From Planctomycetota bacterium (GTDB taxonomy: Bacteria; Planctomycetota; UBA8742; UBA2392): a stretch of 64,000 bases of DNA. Shown in pieces: positions 47,757 through 56,291 of the stretch (the first letter of the stretch is position 1; the number at the start of each line of letters is the position of its first letter). The notes beneath the pieces are model-generated. The model made no database searches. It was given only the letters and a program-made list of their open reading frames with translations, and was not told where the DNA came from. Position numbers and translations under genes: made by a program. The stretch lies in contig JACKIE010000006.1 of the NCBI GenBank assembly GCA_020638635.1, positions 124,001 through 188,000 on the forward strand, read 5' to 3'.

Positions 47757-49040
47757 CTACGCCTGTTCCTCCGCCAGGTAGACCGCCTGGTGGCGCACGT
47801 CGTCGAACTGCAGCACCGCGCGCAGCCCTTCCAGGAAGTCGGGCCCGTAGAAATCCAGGTAATGCAGCAGGCTCATCACCTCCTGCTGCGGTCGGCCGTC
47901 GGGCAGCATGTACTGGAACAGCCGGCCCAGCTGCTTGGCGTTCACGTCCACTTCCCGCGCGGCCTCGGTCACCGCGCGCTGGCGCAGCTTGTCGAAGCCG
48001 ATGTCTGTGCCGGTCAGGGCCTTCTTCACCTCAGGCTCCGGGCGGAAGCCCAGTTCCTCAAGGCCCATCTCCAGGCGCAGCAGCGCGCCCAGGGCCTGTT
48101 CCTTGGCGTGGTTCACCACGGCCGGCACATCGTCCGGCAGGTGGCGGCGGCTGGCGGTCTCGGGGCGCACTTCGCCGGTCAGCACGGCCTCGGGTTGCAG
48201 GCCGAACTTGTTGAGCCAGCTTTCGACCTTGCCCTCGATGATGGTGGCGCTGCTGCCGGGGAAGGGCACGGGCTCACCGGGCGGGATGCCGCCGGTGGGC
48301 GAGCCGGTGCCGACGGCGGCCACCATGGGGATCCGCTTGAACCAGGTGCGCAGGTTGGTCTCGAAGCCGCCGTCGCGGGTGGGCGCCAGGAAGGTCAGCG
48401 CCTCGTCGTCGAACCAGCGCAGCAGCATGCGGGCCTTGAACACGTCGGGGTCTTCGTCGGCGTCGCGGCTGATCTGGTCCATCAGCAGGCTGCTGAAGCC
48501 GGTGCCGGGCAGGGCGCCGCGCAGCATTTTGAGGTAGCGTTGCAGGTCGCCGCCGCGGAAGCCGATGTCATCCAGCTCACCGCTGCGCTGCATGATGGCG
48601 CTGATGCCGCTTTCGCCGGCTTCGCCGATCTCGAGGCATGGCCACACCAGGGTGACGACCTTGCCGACGCGCCGGTTGCGCAACTGGCGCGCGAGGTCAA
48701 GCCCGGCCAGCAGGCGCAGCACTTCGTCCATGCGCGGCGCGGCGACACCCTTCAGCACCGGCACCACCACGGCAAAGCCTTCGCCGCGCGTGAGCGTGCG
48801 CAGCGCGTCGGAGTAGCGGCGCGACTTGCTGACCTGCTTGAGCCACTCGAGCTGCGCTTCTTCAAGCACGGGATCAAGCTTGAACGGGTGACGCCCGAGT
48901 CTGCGCGCCATGACCTGGAAGTTGGTGAAGGCGCTCTTGGGCAGCTTGCCGCGGCGCCGTGACAAACGCGCGAGCGTGCGCGACCGCGATGTCACATCGC
49001 GAGTCGTGGTGAGCGGAAGTTTTCGCACGCGGTACGTCAT
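47757..49040 (-). CDS. BshC-like protein (diverged)
   Basis: Product of 427 aa from the ATG at 49040. The C-terminus, LFQYMLPDGRPQQEVMSLLHYLDFYGPDFLEGL followed by DVRHQAVYL, resembles the end of BshC, the cysteine-adding enzyme of bacillithiol synthesis. The segment RGALPGTGFSSLLMDQI with the later LLRWFDDEALTFLAPTRDGG resembles its middle. It is about 100 residues shorter than usual. The conserved GQQxGLFGGPLY of true BshC is replaced by FAVVVPVLKGVAAPRMDEV, and the usual WVASEDHD by LVWPCLEIG, so catalysis is doubtful. It could be a BshC descendant with a new role; bshA and bshB are not in view. Confidence 0.5.
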   Translation of the reverse strand: MTYRVRKLPLTTTRDVTSRSRTLARLSRRRGKLPKSAFTNFQVMARRLGRHPFKLDPVLEEAQLEWLKQVSKSRRYSDALRTLTRGEGFAVVVPVLKGVAAPRMDEVLRLLAGLDLARQLRNRRVGKVVTLVWPCLEIGEAGESGISAIMQRSGELDDIGFRGGDLQRYLKMLRGALPGTGFSSLLMDQISRDADEDPDVFKARMLLRWFDDEALTFLAPTRDGGFETNLRTWFKRIPMVAAVGTGSPTGGIPPGEPVPFPGSSATIIEGKVESWLNKFGLQPEAVLTGEVRPETASRRHLPDDVPAVVNHAKEQALGALLRLEMGLEELGFRPEPEVKKALTGTDIGFDKLRQRAVTEAAREVDVNAKQLGRLFQYMLPDGRPQQEVMSLLHYLDFYGPDFLEGLRAVLQFDDVRHQAVYLAEEQA

Positions 49041-49595
49041 CGGAATCCACAACCTTCAAACAAACGAGGACGGCGATCACCGTCCCCCGAATTCTAGCAG
49101 CATAGAATACGGGGGCGACACCGGTGGAAAGGCCGTAAATCAGGGGTTTGAAGCTAACTGCCGCTATCGTTTCGGGTTAGGTGGAATCAAAAAAATCGCC
49201 CAAGGCGAGGTTGGCGTTTTGTGGATTTTATGCGGAAACTCAAGCCTGGCCTGTCAGAAACTTCGTAAGAGCCAATAGCTAATGAGCTTGGATCTTGTGT
49301 GCCATATGTCGCGTGACCATACTCCCAAAGTACCTAGTCGTCAGATTCCTGTTGACAGGTCGTGGAAAAGCTGAGCGCGAATTCCGCTACGTGGCAGCTT
49401 TTTTCGAAAGACATGCAGTCGCGGATCCGCCTGCAGGGCGGCTTTCATGGCATTCCGCAAGAACCCGGGAAAATTTCCCGCTTACGTCTCGCGCGGCGAA
49501 GCGTTTGGGTTTACATAGACACCCTTGTGAATCGCAAAACGGGTTCACGGAGGCTTGATCATCCCTCACCGCACCAAGATTCGGGAGAGTTACCC
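49041..49595. other. Intergenic region, no gene found
   Basis: 555 bp of lower GC. The only structure is at 49189-49208: on the minus strand TCGCC-TTG-GGCGA followed by seven T, which reads as a small terminator pointing left with no gene on that strand upstream of it. The open frame that spans 49362-49595 before the next gene has non-coding composition. A TTGACA at about 49352 has no matching -10. Confidence 0.4.
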
Positions 49596-49952
49596 TTGAA
49601 CAACAAGACCAACATCTACATCGACGGCGAGCACGCCGCCACGATCGAAGGCCTGCAGCACGACCTCCCCTGGCACTTCGGCACGCTGGTTCCCGGCGAA
49701 GCGTTCGAAGAGCTGAAAGAGTCCCTCGAGACCGCGCCCTGGAGCACCGGCCAGGAAGGCGCGATCGAGCTGGTCGCCGGACAGGACACCGTTGACCGCG
49801 TAAGCTGGGGCGCGGAAGTGGACAGCTCCGAGATGATCACCAAGCTGACCCTCGCCCAGTTCGAAGCAGGCGGCCCCTGGGAACTGGAATTCACCTGCGA
49901 GGAAGAAGCAGGCGCCGAGGCCAGCGACGAGACCGCCGAAAACGCGGCATAG
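49596..49952 (+). CDS. Small acidic protein, TTG start
   Basis: Product of 118 aa. The start is TTG at 49596, with GGGAGAG six bases upstream; the reading frame is open earlier (ATG at 49362) but that part does not look coding. The sequence begins NNKTNIYIDGEHAATIEGLQHDLPWHFGTLVPGEAF and ends in a Glu/Ala tail (EEEAGAEASDETAENAA). Strands separated by acidic turns, no signal peptide, no membrane segment. Not recognised. A strong terminator follows, so it is a single-gene unit. Confidence 0.6.
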   Translation: MNNKTNIYIDGEHAATIEGLQHDLPWHFGTLVPGEAFEELKESLETAPWSTGQEGAIELVAGQDTVDRVSWGAEVDSSEMITKLTLAQFEAGGPWELEFTCEEEAGAEASDETAENAA

Positions 49953-49970
49953 TCACCCACGACCTCAACA

Positions 49971-49999
49971 GCGGCGGGCACGTCCCGCCGCTTTTCTTT
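49971..49999 (+). terminator. Rho-independent terminator
   Basis: 8-bp stem GCGGCGGG/CCCGCCGC with a five-base loop, followed by TTTTCTTTT. Confidence 0.85.
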
Positions 50000-50589
50000 T
50001 AACCGGCATTGCGCGAAGAACACGGCCGGGCGATGCAAAGGCGAATGGTCGGGAGTTCCAGGAACAAAATGGAAACGGTCGGGCGGCGGCGTGTCTTGCG
50101 TTGAATCTCCCCTGGCCGGACGATTGGCAGGCGAACGCCAATCAACGCCTCGCGCCTTAGCGCCCCCGCGTGGCCTTTGCTTTTCTTCGTGGTCCTTCGT
50201 GCCCTTGGTGGACAACCGCGGTTGCTTTTCAGGTCATTTGTTGCGCGCGAAAAGCCAACTGCAAAGGCGGTTGTCCACGAAGACACACGAAGTTCACCAA
50301 GAAACTCAACTACATGAGCAACGCGAAGGAGCGAAGGGTCTTTGGTGGCTCGAATGCTCCTTCTGTTCAGGAATCGTCGTCCCACGCCAAGGCGCAAGGA
50401 ATGCCACGGGCCTTGCGTTGCCTGCACATCCATCGTCAGATCGGCGCGCCGGAACGTTTGAGCCGTGGCGCAGCCTGGCACCCTGGCGTTGATTCCTCTC
50501 CCGGCTGGGTGAGTGACGGGCAGACCACAGCCAGCCCTTCGCGCCGCCGTGTGGTGTGTGCCACTCTTGGTGCCCGGCCACTGCTTACG
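50000..50589. repeat. Word-like intergenic repeats, no gene
   Basis: No gene seen. Short words recur on both strands: CTTCGTG and CTTGGTG (about 50186-50210 and, inverted, 50276-50300), an 11-bp inverted repeat TGGACAACCGC/GCGGTTGTCCA (50209-50219 and 50267-50277), and TTAGCGCCCCCGCGTGGCC (50158-50176), which recurs in expanded form near 63319. The 213-codon frame on the minus strand is made of these words and is rejected as a gene. Confidence 0.6.
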
Positions 50590-50640
50590 GATTCGCGAAA
50601 GGCCGCCCGGCTTGCTCAATGCGCGATGACGAATCCGCAT
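50590..50640 (+). promoter_or_regulatory. Upstream element shared with the next paralog (copy 1)
   Basis: GATTCGCGAA, then after 19 bases ATGCGCGATGACGAATCCGC. The same two blocks, at nearly the same distance, lie at 53473-53525 in front of the second paralog. It ends 70 bases before the ATG of the first protein. An inverted repeat GGATTCG/CGAATCC is contained. Confidence 0.45.
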
Positions 50641-50710
50641 TCCCTTTGGTGAATCGCCTTGCGCGCCTTACCTTATAAACAGTCCCCGGAGCCGCCCCTC
50701 GGCCGTGTTC

Positions 50711-53260
50711 ATGCGTTGTCTGTTCACCAGCCTGTTCGCCGCCCTGCTTGTCTGCGCCTTGTGCGTGCGGCGGCCCGTTGCCCAGGACACCGAAAAAGCC
50801 AAAGACACCGACGACAAGCCACGCGAGTTCAGCGAAGAAGAATTCAGGGCCGCCGACAACCTTCGCCTAACCCTCAGCACCGAGCAGCAGCTCCTCTACA
50901 ACGGACTGCGCTACCTGATGCGCCCGGCGTTCGAGGCCGAACTGATGAAAGGCCGGCGCTACCAACCCTGCACCCTGCCACCATTCGAAGACAAGACTGA
51001 AGGCCCCCTCGACCTGCTGGAAACCCTGAGGTTCTGGGCGGTGTTGCAGAGCGGCATGCCGGTCACCGGCGCCATGGATCGTCAACTGCAGCGCCTGTTG
51101 GATACCCCGCTTCCCGCCGCAGACAACGGACTGGCCGTGTCGGGCGTACGGGTGCTCGCATTGCGAGCCGCGTTCTTGCGGGCTGAGTTGGGCCGCGGCG
51201 ACGAGATCCGCCAGAGGGTGAAAGCCTTGCTGTCGGCGGCCGACGCCTGCAAGGACGCGACTTCAGACCGCTCGCCGCTGCTGAGCAATGACGCGATCCA
51301 GCCACGGTGGTTTGCGAACCACATGTGGCGCGCGCTGCTGATGCGCGCCGGGCTTGAGCTTGGGCTTGAGATCGATGACAGGCTGTGGGAGAAAGACCTG
51401 CGCGCCCTGACAGCCACCTACGTCAAGGACCGCGGCTGGACCAGCTACAAGCGCGCGATGCAGAGCCCCACGTACGACCTGCACACTAACATCATCTCAC
51501 TCTGCGCCTTGGGCCTGGCGCGCGGCGCCCCGGAGGAAGCCATCGGCGAAACCGTGCTGCGCGCGATGGAAAAGAAATACGCCAACGCGCCACGGCTCCT
51601 GGCGCGCCTCGAAACGGAGTACGAATCGGAGCCCTGGGTGGGATCACGCCTGTTGCTGCTGCACTCGCTGGCCCCGGACTGCGCACCCGAGCGCAAGAGC
51701 GCTGACACCTGGCGCGCAGACTTGACCCGGCAGGGCGTTGCCGTGACCGAGCCCGCGGGCCTGGTATGGATGCGCCACGCACTGGCCGAGGAAATCGGCC
51801 TCTGCGAGCCCGGCTGGACGCGCGCCGAGGGCACCGTGTGTGAGACGGCGCTGACCTGCCTGGGCCTGAGCGGCGGCCTGTTCGCCACCGGCAAGGCTCC
51901 CCTGGCCGGGCGCGAGCTGGGTACCATCGGGCGCATCCTGTACGCCTTTGCGCTGCTGCACGCCAACCGCGCGCGCCAGGGCGGCAGCGACTTCGATAGC
52001 CGCGTGAACTTCGCCATCCAGGACGGCGCGGCTTGGCTGGCCTCAATCCAGGAAGCGGAGGGCGGCTTCCCCGGCGTGTACAAACAGAACCCTGGCAACA
52101 GCGCCTACTGCCTGCTGGCCATGATGCACGGCGGCATTCCGCGCGATGACGAGGCCGTCAAGCGGGGCATCAAGTGGATACTCGAGAAGGGCATCGTCGG
52201 TTACTACTCGACCTACGACGTCGCCGCGATGCTGATGTGCCTGCAGAAGTACTACGAGCCCGAGCAGCGCCAGGCCGGCATCCTCTACATCGACACCGCC
52301 GCCGAATTCGAGGAAGCCCGCCGCAAGGTGTGGGGAAGCCTCGACAAGGAACACGCCCGTTTCATCGAAAAGCTGGTGAAGTTCCTGGACGGGGCGAACG
52401 TAGGCGGCACGCGTGGCGGCTGGGGTTACGGCCAGGTGGTGGCCAGGGGCGGGAACGACCACAGCGACAACTCGTGCAGCCAATACGCGGTGCTGGGTTA
52501 CAAGGCCGCCAGCCTGCTCGGAGCGGAGTTGAGCACCAAGGTCTTCGAAGAGGAAGCCGAGCGACTGATCAGCCAGTACTGGGAGGACGAACGCTACGAT
52601 CCCGTGGAGTACGAGCACCAGGCCGACGATCGCGAAGGCGACGAGTCCGAGCGCAAGAGCCGCAAGACCAAGTCCAGCTTCAGCAGCAAGATCAAGCCGG
52701 GCGGCTGGAGCTACATGTGCGGCACCAGGCAGGGCGCTTCGCTGCAGTTGACGGCAGCAGGCATCTCCAGCCTTACGATCTGCATGGACGAGCTGAAGGT
52801 GCGCGGCAAACTGAAGGAGAAGCTGGCCCAGAAGATCGGGCTGACGATACGCGGCGCAGAGGGCTGGATGCGCCGCAACTACTACAAACCGGAACAGTTC
52901 ACCGGCGCGGGCAACCAACTCGCCTCAACCGGCGACGGCTGGGGCATCTACTACAACCTGTACTCCGTGGAGCGCGGCTGCGTACTGGCCGGCATCCGCA
53001 AGCTGGAGGGCGAGACCGACTGGTACATGATCGGCGCCGAGGCACTGATCGACAACCAGAACACCGAGGGCAGCTGGGGCGGAACGCGCAACCTGCCCGC
53101 CGCCAACCGGGACCTGCGCCAGGTCATCAATACCTGCCTTGCCATCCTTTTCCTGAAGCGCGCGGCCATGCCGGTGATTACCGAGCACAAGAAGCGCGAA
53201 CAAGAGGCCGAGGAAGAAAAGAAGAAGGACGAGCCCAAAAACCCGGTCACGGGCAAGTAG
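50711..53260 (+). CDS. Secreted squalene-cyclase-fold protein, paralog 1
   Basis: Product of 849 aa. The ATG at 50711 begins a signal peptide (RCLFTSLFAALLVCALCVRRPVAQ); a GTG two codons earlier is also open. Residues about 40-150 share a domain with the next two proteins (LLYNGLRYLMRPAFEAEL, TLRFWAVLQSGMPV). From about 420 on, alpha-helical toroid repeats follow: WLASIQEAEGGFPGVY, GGWGYGQVV, HSDNSCSQYAVLGYKAASLLGA, PGGWSYMCG, LTAAGISSLTICMDELKVRGKL and NQNTEGSWGGTRN. A charged linker (RKSRKTKSSFSSK) interrupts it near 650. Planctomycetes have many such proteins with the DNSxSQ motif; no cyclase DxDD acid is visible, so enzyme activity is not supported. C-terminus ends NPVTGK. Confidence 0.85.
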   Translation: MRCLFTSLFAALLVCALCVRRPVAQDTEKAKDTDDKPREFSEEEFRAADNLRLTLSTEQQLLYNGLRYLMRPAFEAELMKGRRYQPCTLPPFEDKTEGPLDLLETLRFWAVLQSGMPVTGAMDRQLQRLLDTPLPAADNGLAVSGVRVLALRAAFLRAELGRGDEIRQRVKALLSAADACKDATSDRSPLLSNDAIQPRWFANHMWRALLMRAGLELGLEIDDRLWEKDLRALTATYVKDRGWTSYKRAMQSPTYDLHTNIISLCALGLARGAPEEAIGETVLRAMEKKYANAPRLLARLETEYESEPWVGSRLLLLHSLAPDCAPERKSADTWRADLTRQGVAVTEPAGLVWMRHALAEEIGLCEPGWTRAEGTVCETALTCLGLSGGLFATGKAPLAGRELGTIGRILYAFALLHANRARQGGSDFDSRVNFAIQDGAAWLASIQEAEGGFPGVYKQNPGNSAYCLLAMMHGGIPRDDEAVKRGIKWILEKGIVGYYSTYDVAAMLMCLQKYYEPEQRQAGILYIDTAAEFEEARRKVWGSLDKEHARFIEKLVKFLDGANVGGTRGGWGYGQVVARGGNDHSDNSCSQYAVLGYKAASLLGAELSTKVFEEEAERLISQYWEDERYDPVEYEHQADDREGDESERKSRKTKSSFSSKIKPGGWSYMCGTRQGASLQLTAAGISSLTICMDELKVRGKLKEKLAQKIGLTIRGAEGWMRRNYYKPEQFTGAGNQLASTGDGWGIYYNLYSVERGCVLAGIRKLEGETDWYMIGAEALIDNQNTEGSWGGTRNLPAANRDLRQVINTCLAILFLKRAAMPVITEHKKREQEAEEEKKKDEPKNPVTGK

Positions 53261-53472
53261 GCTCGCTCGGACCCACGCGGTTCGCGGTGGACAAACGCAA
53301 ATCACCAGACGGCGCGCTGGAGCTTCAGTCGTTCTCCGATACACCGCCTTGACGTTCCTTCGTGGGCAGCCGCGTCTTCCATTTCGCCAGGCCGCGGGCG
53401 GAGACCTCGGCTGCCGTAAAAGCACGGCCGTCGCACCTGGCGGCACCGCCGGCCGCCGCAACGACCTTTCCC

Positions 53473-53525
53473 GATACGCGAAGTTTTGCAGCATCGCTGA
53501 AAGATGCGCGATAGCGAATTCGCAT
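53473..53525 (+). promoter_or_regulatory. Upstream element shared with the previous paralog (copy 2)
   Basis: GATACGCGAA, then after 21 bases ATGCGCGATAGCGAATTCGC. The second block matches copy 1 at 19 of 22 positions. It lies in the 345-bp gap between paralogs 1 and 2, about 80 bases before the second ATG; no other feature is visible in that gap. Confidence 0.45.
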
Positions 53526-53605
53526 AACGCTTCGAGTCGGCGGCAGCGTGTCGTATGCTCGGTCCGGCACTACGAGGGCCACGTCGCGACTCCGGAGTTT
53601 GCGCC

Positions 53606-56290
53606 ATGAAGCTTTGCCGCATCCTGCTTCTCCTCGTCATCCCCCTGCTGCCCGCCGGCCTGGGCGTGCGCGCCGACGACGCTTCCCATGGCGCCACCCA
53701 GGCGCGCCAGTTCAGCCAGGATGAAATCGATGCGGCCTGGCGTGTGCTTGATCCCTTGCCGGCCGAGCGCATCGTGCTGCTCAACAACCTGCGCCACCTG
53801 ATGCGGCCCTCCTACGAGGTTGAGTTGCTGCAGGGCCGCGCGTGGAGGCCCTGCCCGCTGCCTCCGTTCGAGCAACCGGGCTCCGGGCCCTTGCCCGTAC
53901 CCGAGCAACTGCGCCTGTGGGCAGTGCTGGCTTCGGGCCTTCCGGGCACGGACGTCACCCGCCGCCAGCTCGAACGATTTTTCGAAAGCGACCTGCCGGG
54001 GGTCGCCGACGACCTGGGTCAATTCGCCGTACAGCTCGGCGTGTGCCGTGCGGCGCTGAAGCACGGCAACCTGGCCCCTGAAAACGAGCTGCGGGAGCGC
54101 GCTCGCAAGGTGCTGGATTCCGCCATGAAGGTGCGGCGCGGCACGGATGCCGATTCGCCCCTGATCTGCGACGGCACCATCCAGCCTCTGTGGTTTGCCA
54201 ACCATGCTTGGCGCTCCGTGATGTGCCGCATGGCCATCGAGCTTGGGTTGAAGTTCAACGAGCACGTCTGGGAAACCGCCCTGCGAAACATGTGCGCCGT
54301 CTCGTACAAGTCCCGCGGCTGGACCAGCCGCGGCCGGGCATCCGAAGGCGCGGCCGAGGATCTTGACACCAACCTGCTGGCCATCGCCGCCTTCGACCTC
54401 GCGCAGACGGCGCCCGAAGACGCGCTGGGCAAGGGCGTCCAGCGCACCATGGAGAAGGACGCCAGGTTCCTACCCGACATCCTGGCGCGCCTGGAACGCG
54501 AGTACCTGAGCGAGCCGCTTTCCGGCGCGCGTTTCGCCCTGCTGCGCACGCTGGCGCCGGAGCTCACCCCGTCCTCGCGCGAGGCGCGGGCCTGGCGCCT
54601 GGCTGTGATGCAGGCCGTGGTCGAAGAGCACGGCTGCAGCGGCGCCGTGGACAACGGCCAGCGCCTTGCCGGCGAACTCGGCGTCTTGAGTCATCGCCTC
54701 ACCGGGGCCACGCGGCGCATGGTGGACACGGCCATGAATTGCCTGGCCTTGAGCGGCGGCCTGCTCGGCGACGCCGCACCCCTGGCCGCCATGAGCCTGC
54801 CTGAGATCGGTCAGGCCATGCACGCCCTTTCTGTTCTGCACGCCGATGCGCTGCCCGAGGGCGCGCAACAGTCGGGCGCCGAGGTCGAGGGCGTGGATGA
54901 AGCCATCCGGCGCGGCTGCGAGTACCTGAAGGGCATCCAGCTGGCCGATGGTTCGTTCCCCGGCAATTACGCGAACTACCCGGCCAACGCGGCGATCGCC
55001 ATGCTGGCGATGATGCACGGCGGCATGGAGCGCGACGCCGAGCCCATCAAGCAAGGCATGGAGTGGCTGCTCAACGCCAAGGACCGCAAGGGAAACGCCA
55101 AGGCCAGTGTCTGGGGCGGCAGCTGGTCCGTCACCTACAGCGACTCCATCGTGCTGATGATGTTCCAGAAGTATTACGAAGCCGAGCAGCGCAACTCGGG
55201 CATCCTGTGGGCGGACACGCCAGCGCAGTTCCAGGCCGCCGCCAGGAAGACCTGGGAAGCGATCGATAAAAGGCACCGCGAGGCGATCCTGGAGCTGGCG
55301 GAGCGGATAGGCGCCACCGGCGGAAACGACGCCGGCTCCGGCTGGGGATACTCGGGCGCTCACTCGGGCGGGAGGCGCGGAGGTCACTGGGACAACTCCA
55401 ACAGCCAGTTCGCCGTGCTGGGCTACAAGGCCGCCAGCTCGCTCGGCGCGCCGGTCAAGAGCGGCGTGGCCGAACGCGAAGCCCGCCGCCTGTTGAACTC
55501 CTACGACCCGGACACCTCCCTGCCGGAGCTCGAGTTCCGACTGCATGAAAACGTTCCCGGCAAGACGTCAGCCAACGAATGGAAGGGAAAAATCCACCCC
55601 GGCGGCTGGGGCTACAACGGCGACTACGCGCAAACCAATACCGGCATGACCGCAGCCGGCATCTCAAGCCTCGCGATCTGCCGCGACGAGCTGAAGGTGC
55701 GCGGCGAACTGAAACAGGACCTGGAACGCAAGATCGCCCTTACCATCCATGGCGCGCAGGCCTGGCTGGCCGGCAACTACTTCCAGTACGACGCGCGTGC
55801 CGGCGCCTTCAGGCGCGACACGCCTTACGTCTGGGCCGAATACGAGTTCCTGGAGACGGCGTGGGACGGCGTCGGGCTCTTCTACGACCTCTACTCGGTT
55901 GAGCGCGCCGGGGTGCTGGCCGGCATCAGTCTGCTCAACGGGCACACTGACTGGTATGAGGTGGGCGCCGAGGGACTGGTCCAGACCCAGCGCGCCGCAG
56001 GTGACTGGAACGGACGCGTCAACGAAAAAGACGGCGATGTTCCGCAGATCATCAACACCGCCATGGCCATCCTGTTCCTGAAGAAGGCCGCGCCGCCGGT
56101 GATTTCGGACCCCCGGGTACGCGAGCCTCGCACTCCGCCCGGCCCCGTCACCGGCGAGCCGAAGCAGAAGCCGCGCAACCCGGCGACCGGCGGTCCCAAC
56201 GGCAAGAAGAAGCAGGCGGGCGAAAGCGAGCCCACGGACAAACCCAAGGGTCCCACCACGCCGGGTCCCGGGGAGAAAGAGAAGGGTTGA
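53606..56290 (+). CDS. Secreted squalene-cyclase-fold protein, paralog 2
   Basis: Product of 894 aa. CGGAG eight bases before the ATG at 53606; signal peptide MKLCRILLLLVIPLLPAGLGVRA. It has the same N-terminal domain (LLNNLRHLMRPSYEVELLQG, QLRLWAVLASGLPG) and the same toroid repeats as its neighbours: LKGIQLADGSFPGNY, GSGWGYSG, WDNSNSQFAVLGYKAASSLGA, PGGWGYNGDYAQ, MTAAGISSLAICRDELKVRGEL and LVQTQRAAGDWNGR. In the motif the Cys of the other two paralogs is Asn. The C-terminus is a long Pro/Gly/Lys tail with PVTG and PATG and ends KGPTTPGPGEKEKG. The stop lies one base before the start of paralog 3. Confidence 0.85.
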   Translation: MKLCRILLLLVIPLLPAGLGVRADDASHGATQARQFSQDEIDAAWRVLDPLPAERIVLLNNLRHLMRPSYEVELLQGRAWRPCPLPPFEQPGSGPLPVPEQLRLWAVLASGLPGTDVTRRQLERFFESDLPGVADDLGQFAVQLGVCRAALKHGNLAPENELRERARKVLDSAMKVRRGTDADSPLICDGTIQPLWFANHAWRSVMCRMAIELGLKFNEHVWETALRNMCAVSYKSRGWTSRGRASEGAAEDLDTNLLAIAAFDLAQTAPEDALGKGVQRTMEKDARFLPDILARLEREYLSEPLSGARFALLRTLAPELTPSSREARAWRLAVMQAVVEEHGCSGAVDNGQRLAGELGVLSHRLTGATRRMVDTAMNCLALSGGLLGDAAPLAAMSLPEIGQAMHALSVLHADALPEGAQQSGAEVEGVDEAIRRGCEYLKGIQLADGSFPGNYANYPANAAIAMLAMMHGGMERDAEPIKQGMEWLLNAKDRKGNAKASVWGGSWSVTYSDSIVLMMFQKYYEAEQRNSGILWADTPAQFQAAARKTWEAIDKRHREAILELAERIGATGGNDAGSGWGYSGAHSGGRRGGHWDNSNSQFAVLGYKAASSLGAPVKSGVAEREARRLLNSYDPDTSLPELEFRLHENVPGKTSANEWKGKIHPGGWGYNGDYAQTNTGMTAAGISSLAICRDELKVRGELKQDLERKIALTIHGAQAWLAGNYFQYDARAGAFRRDTPYVWAEYEFLETAWDGVGLFYDLYSVERAGVLAGISLLNGHTDWYEVGAEGLVQTQRAAGDWNGRVNEKDGDVPQIINTAMAILFLKKAAPPVISDPRVREPRTPPGPVTGEPKQKPRNPATGGPNGKKKQAGESEPTDKPKGPTTPGPGEKEKG

Positions 56291-56291
56291 A

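Noticed and set aside
49999..50640. 213-codon minus-strand frame in the spacer before the paralog array
   Set aside because: Composed of repeat words (for example RTTKKSKGHAG from CTTCGTG/GCGTGGCC), no ribosome site and no recognisable domain.
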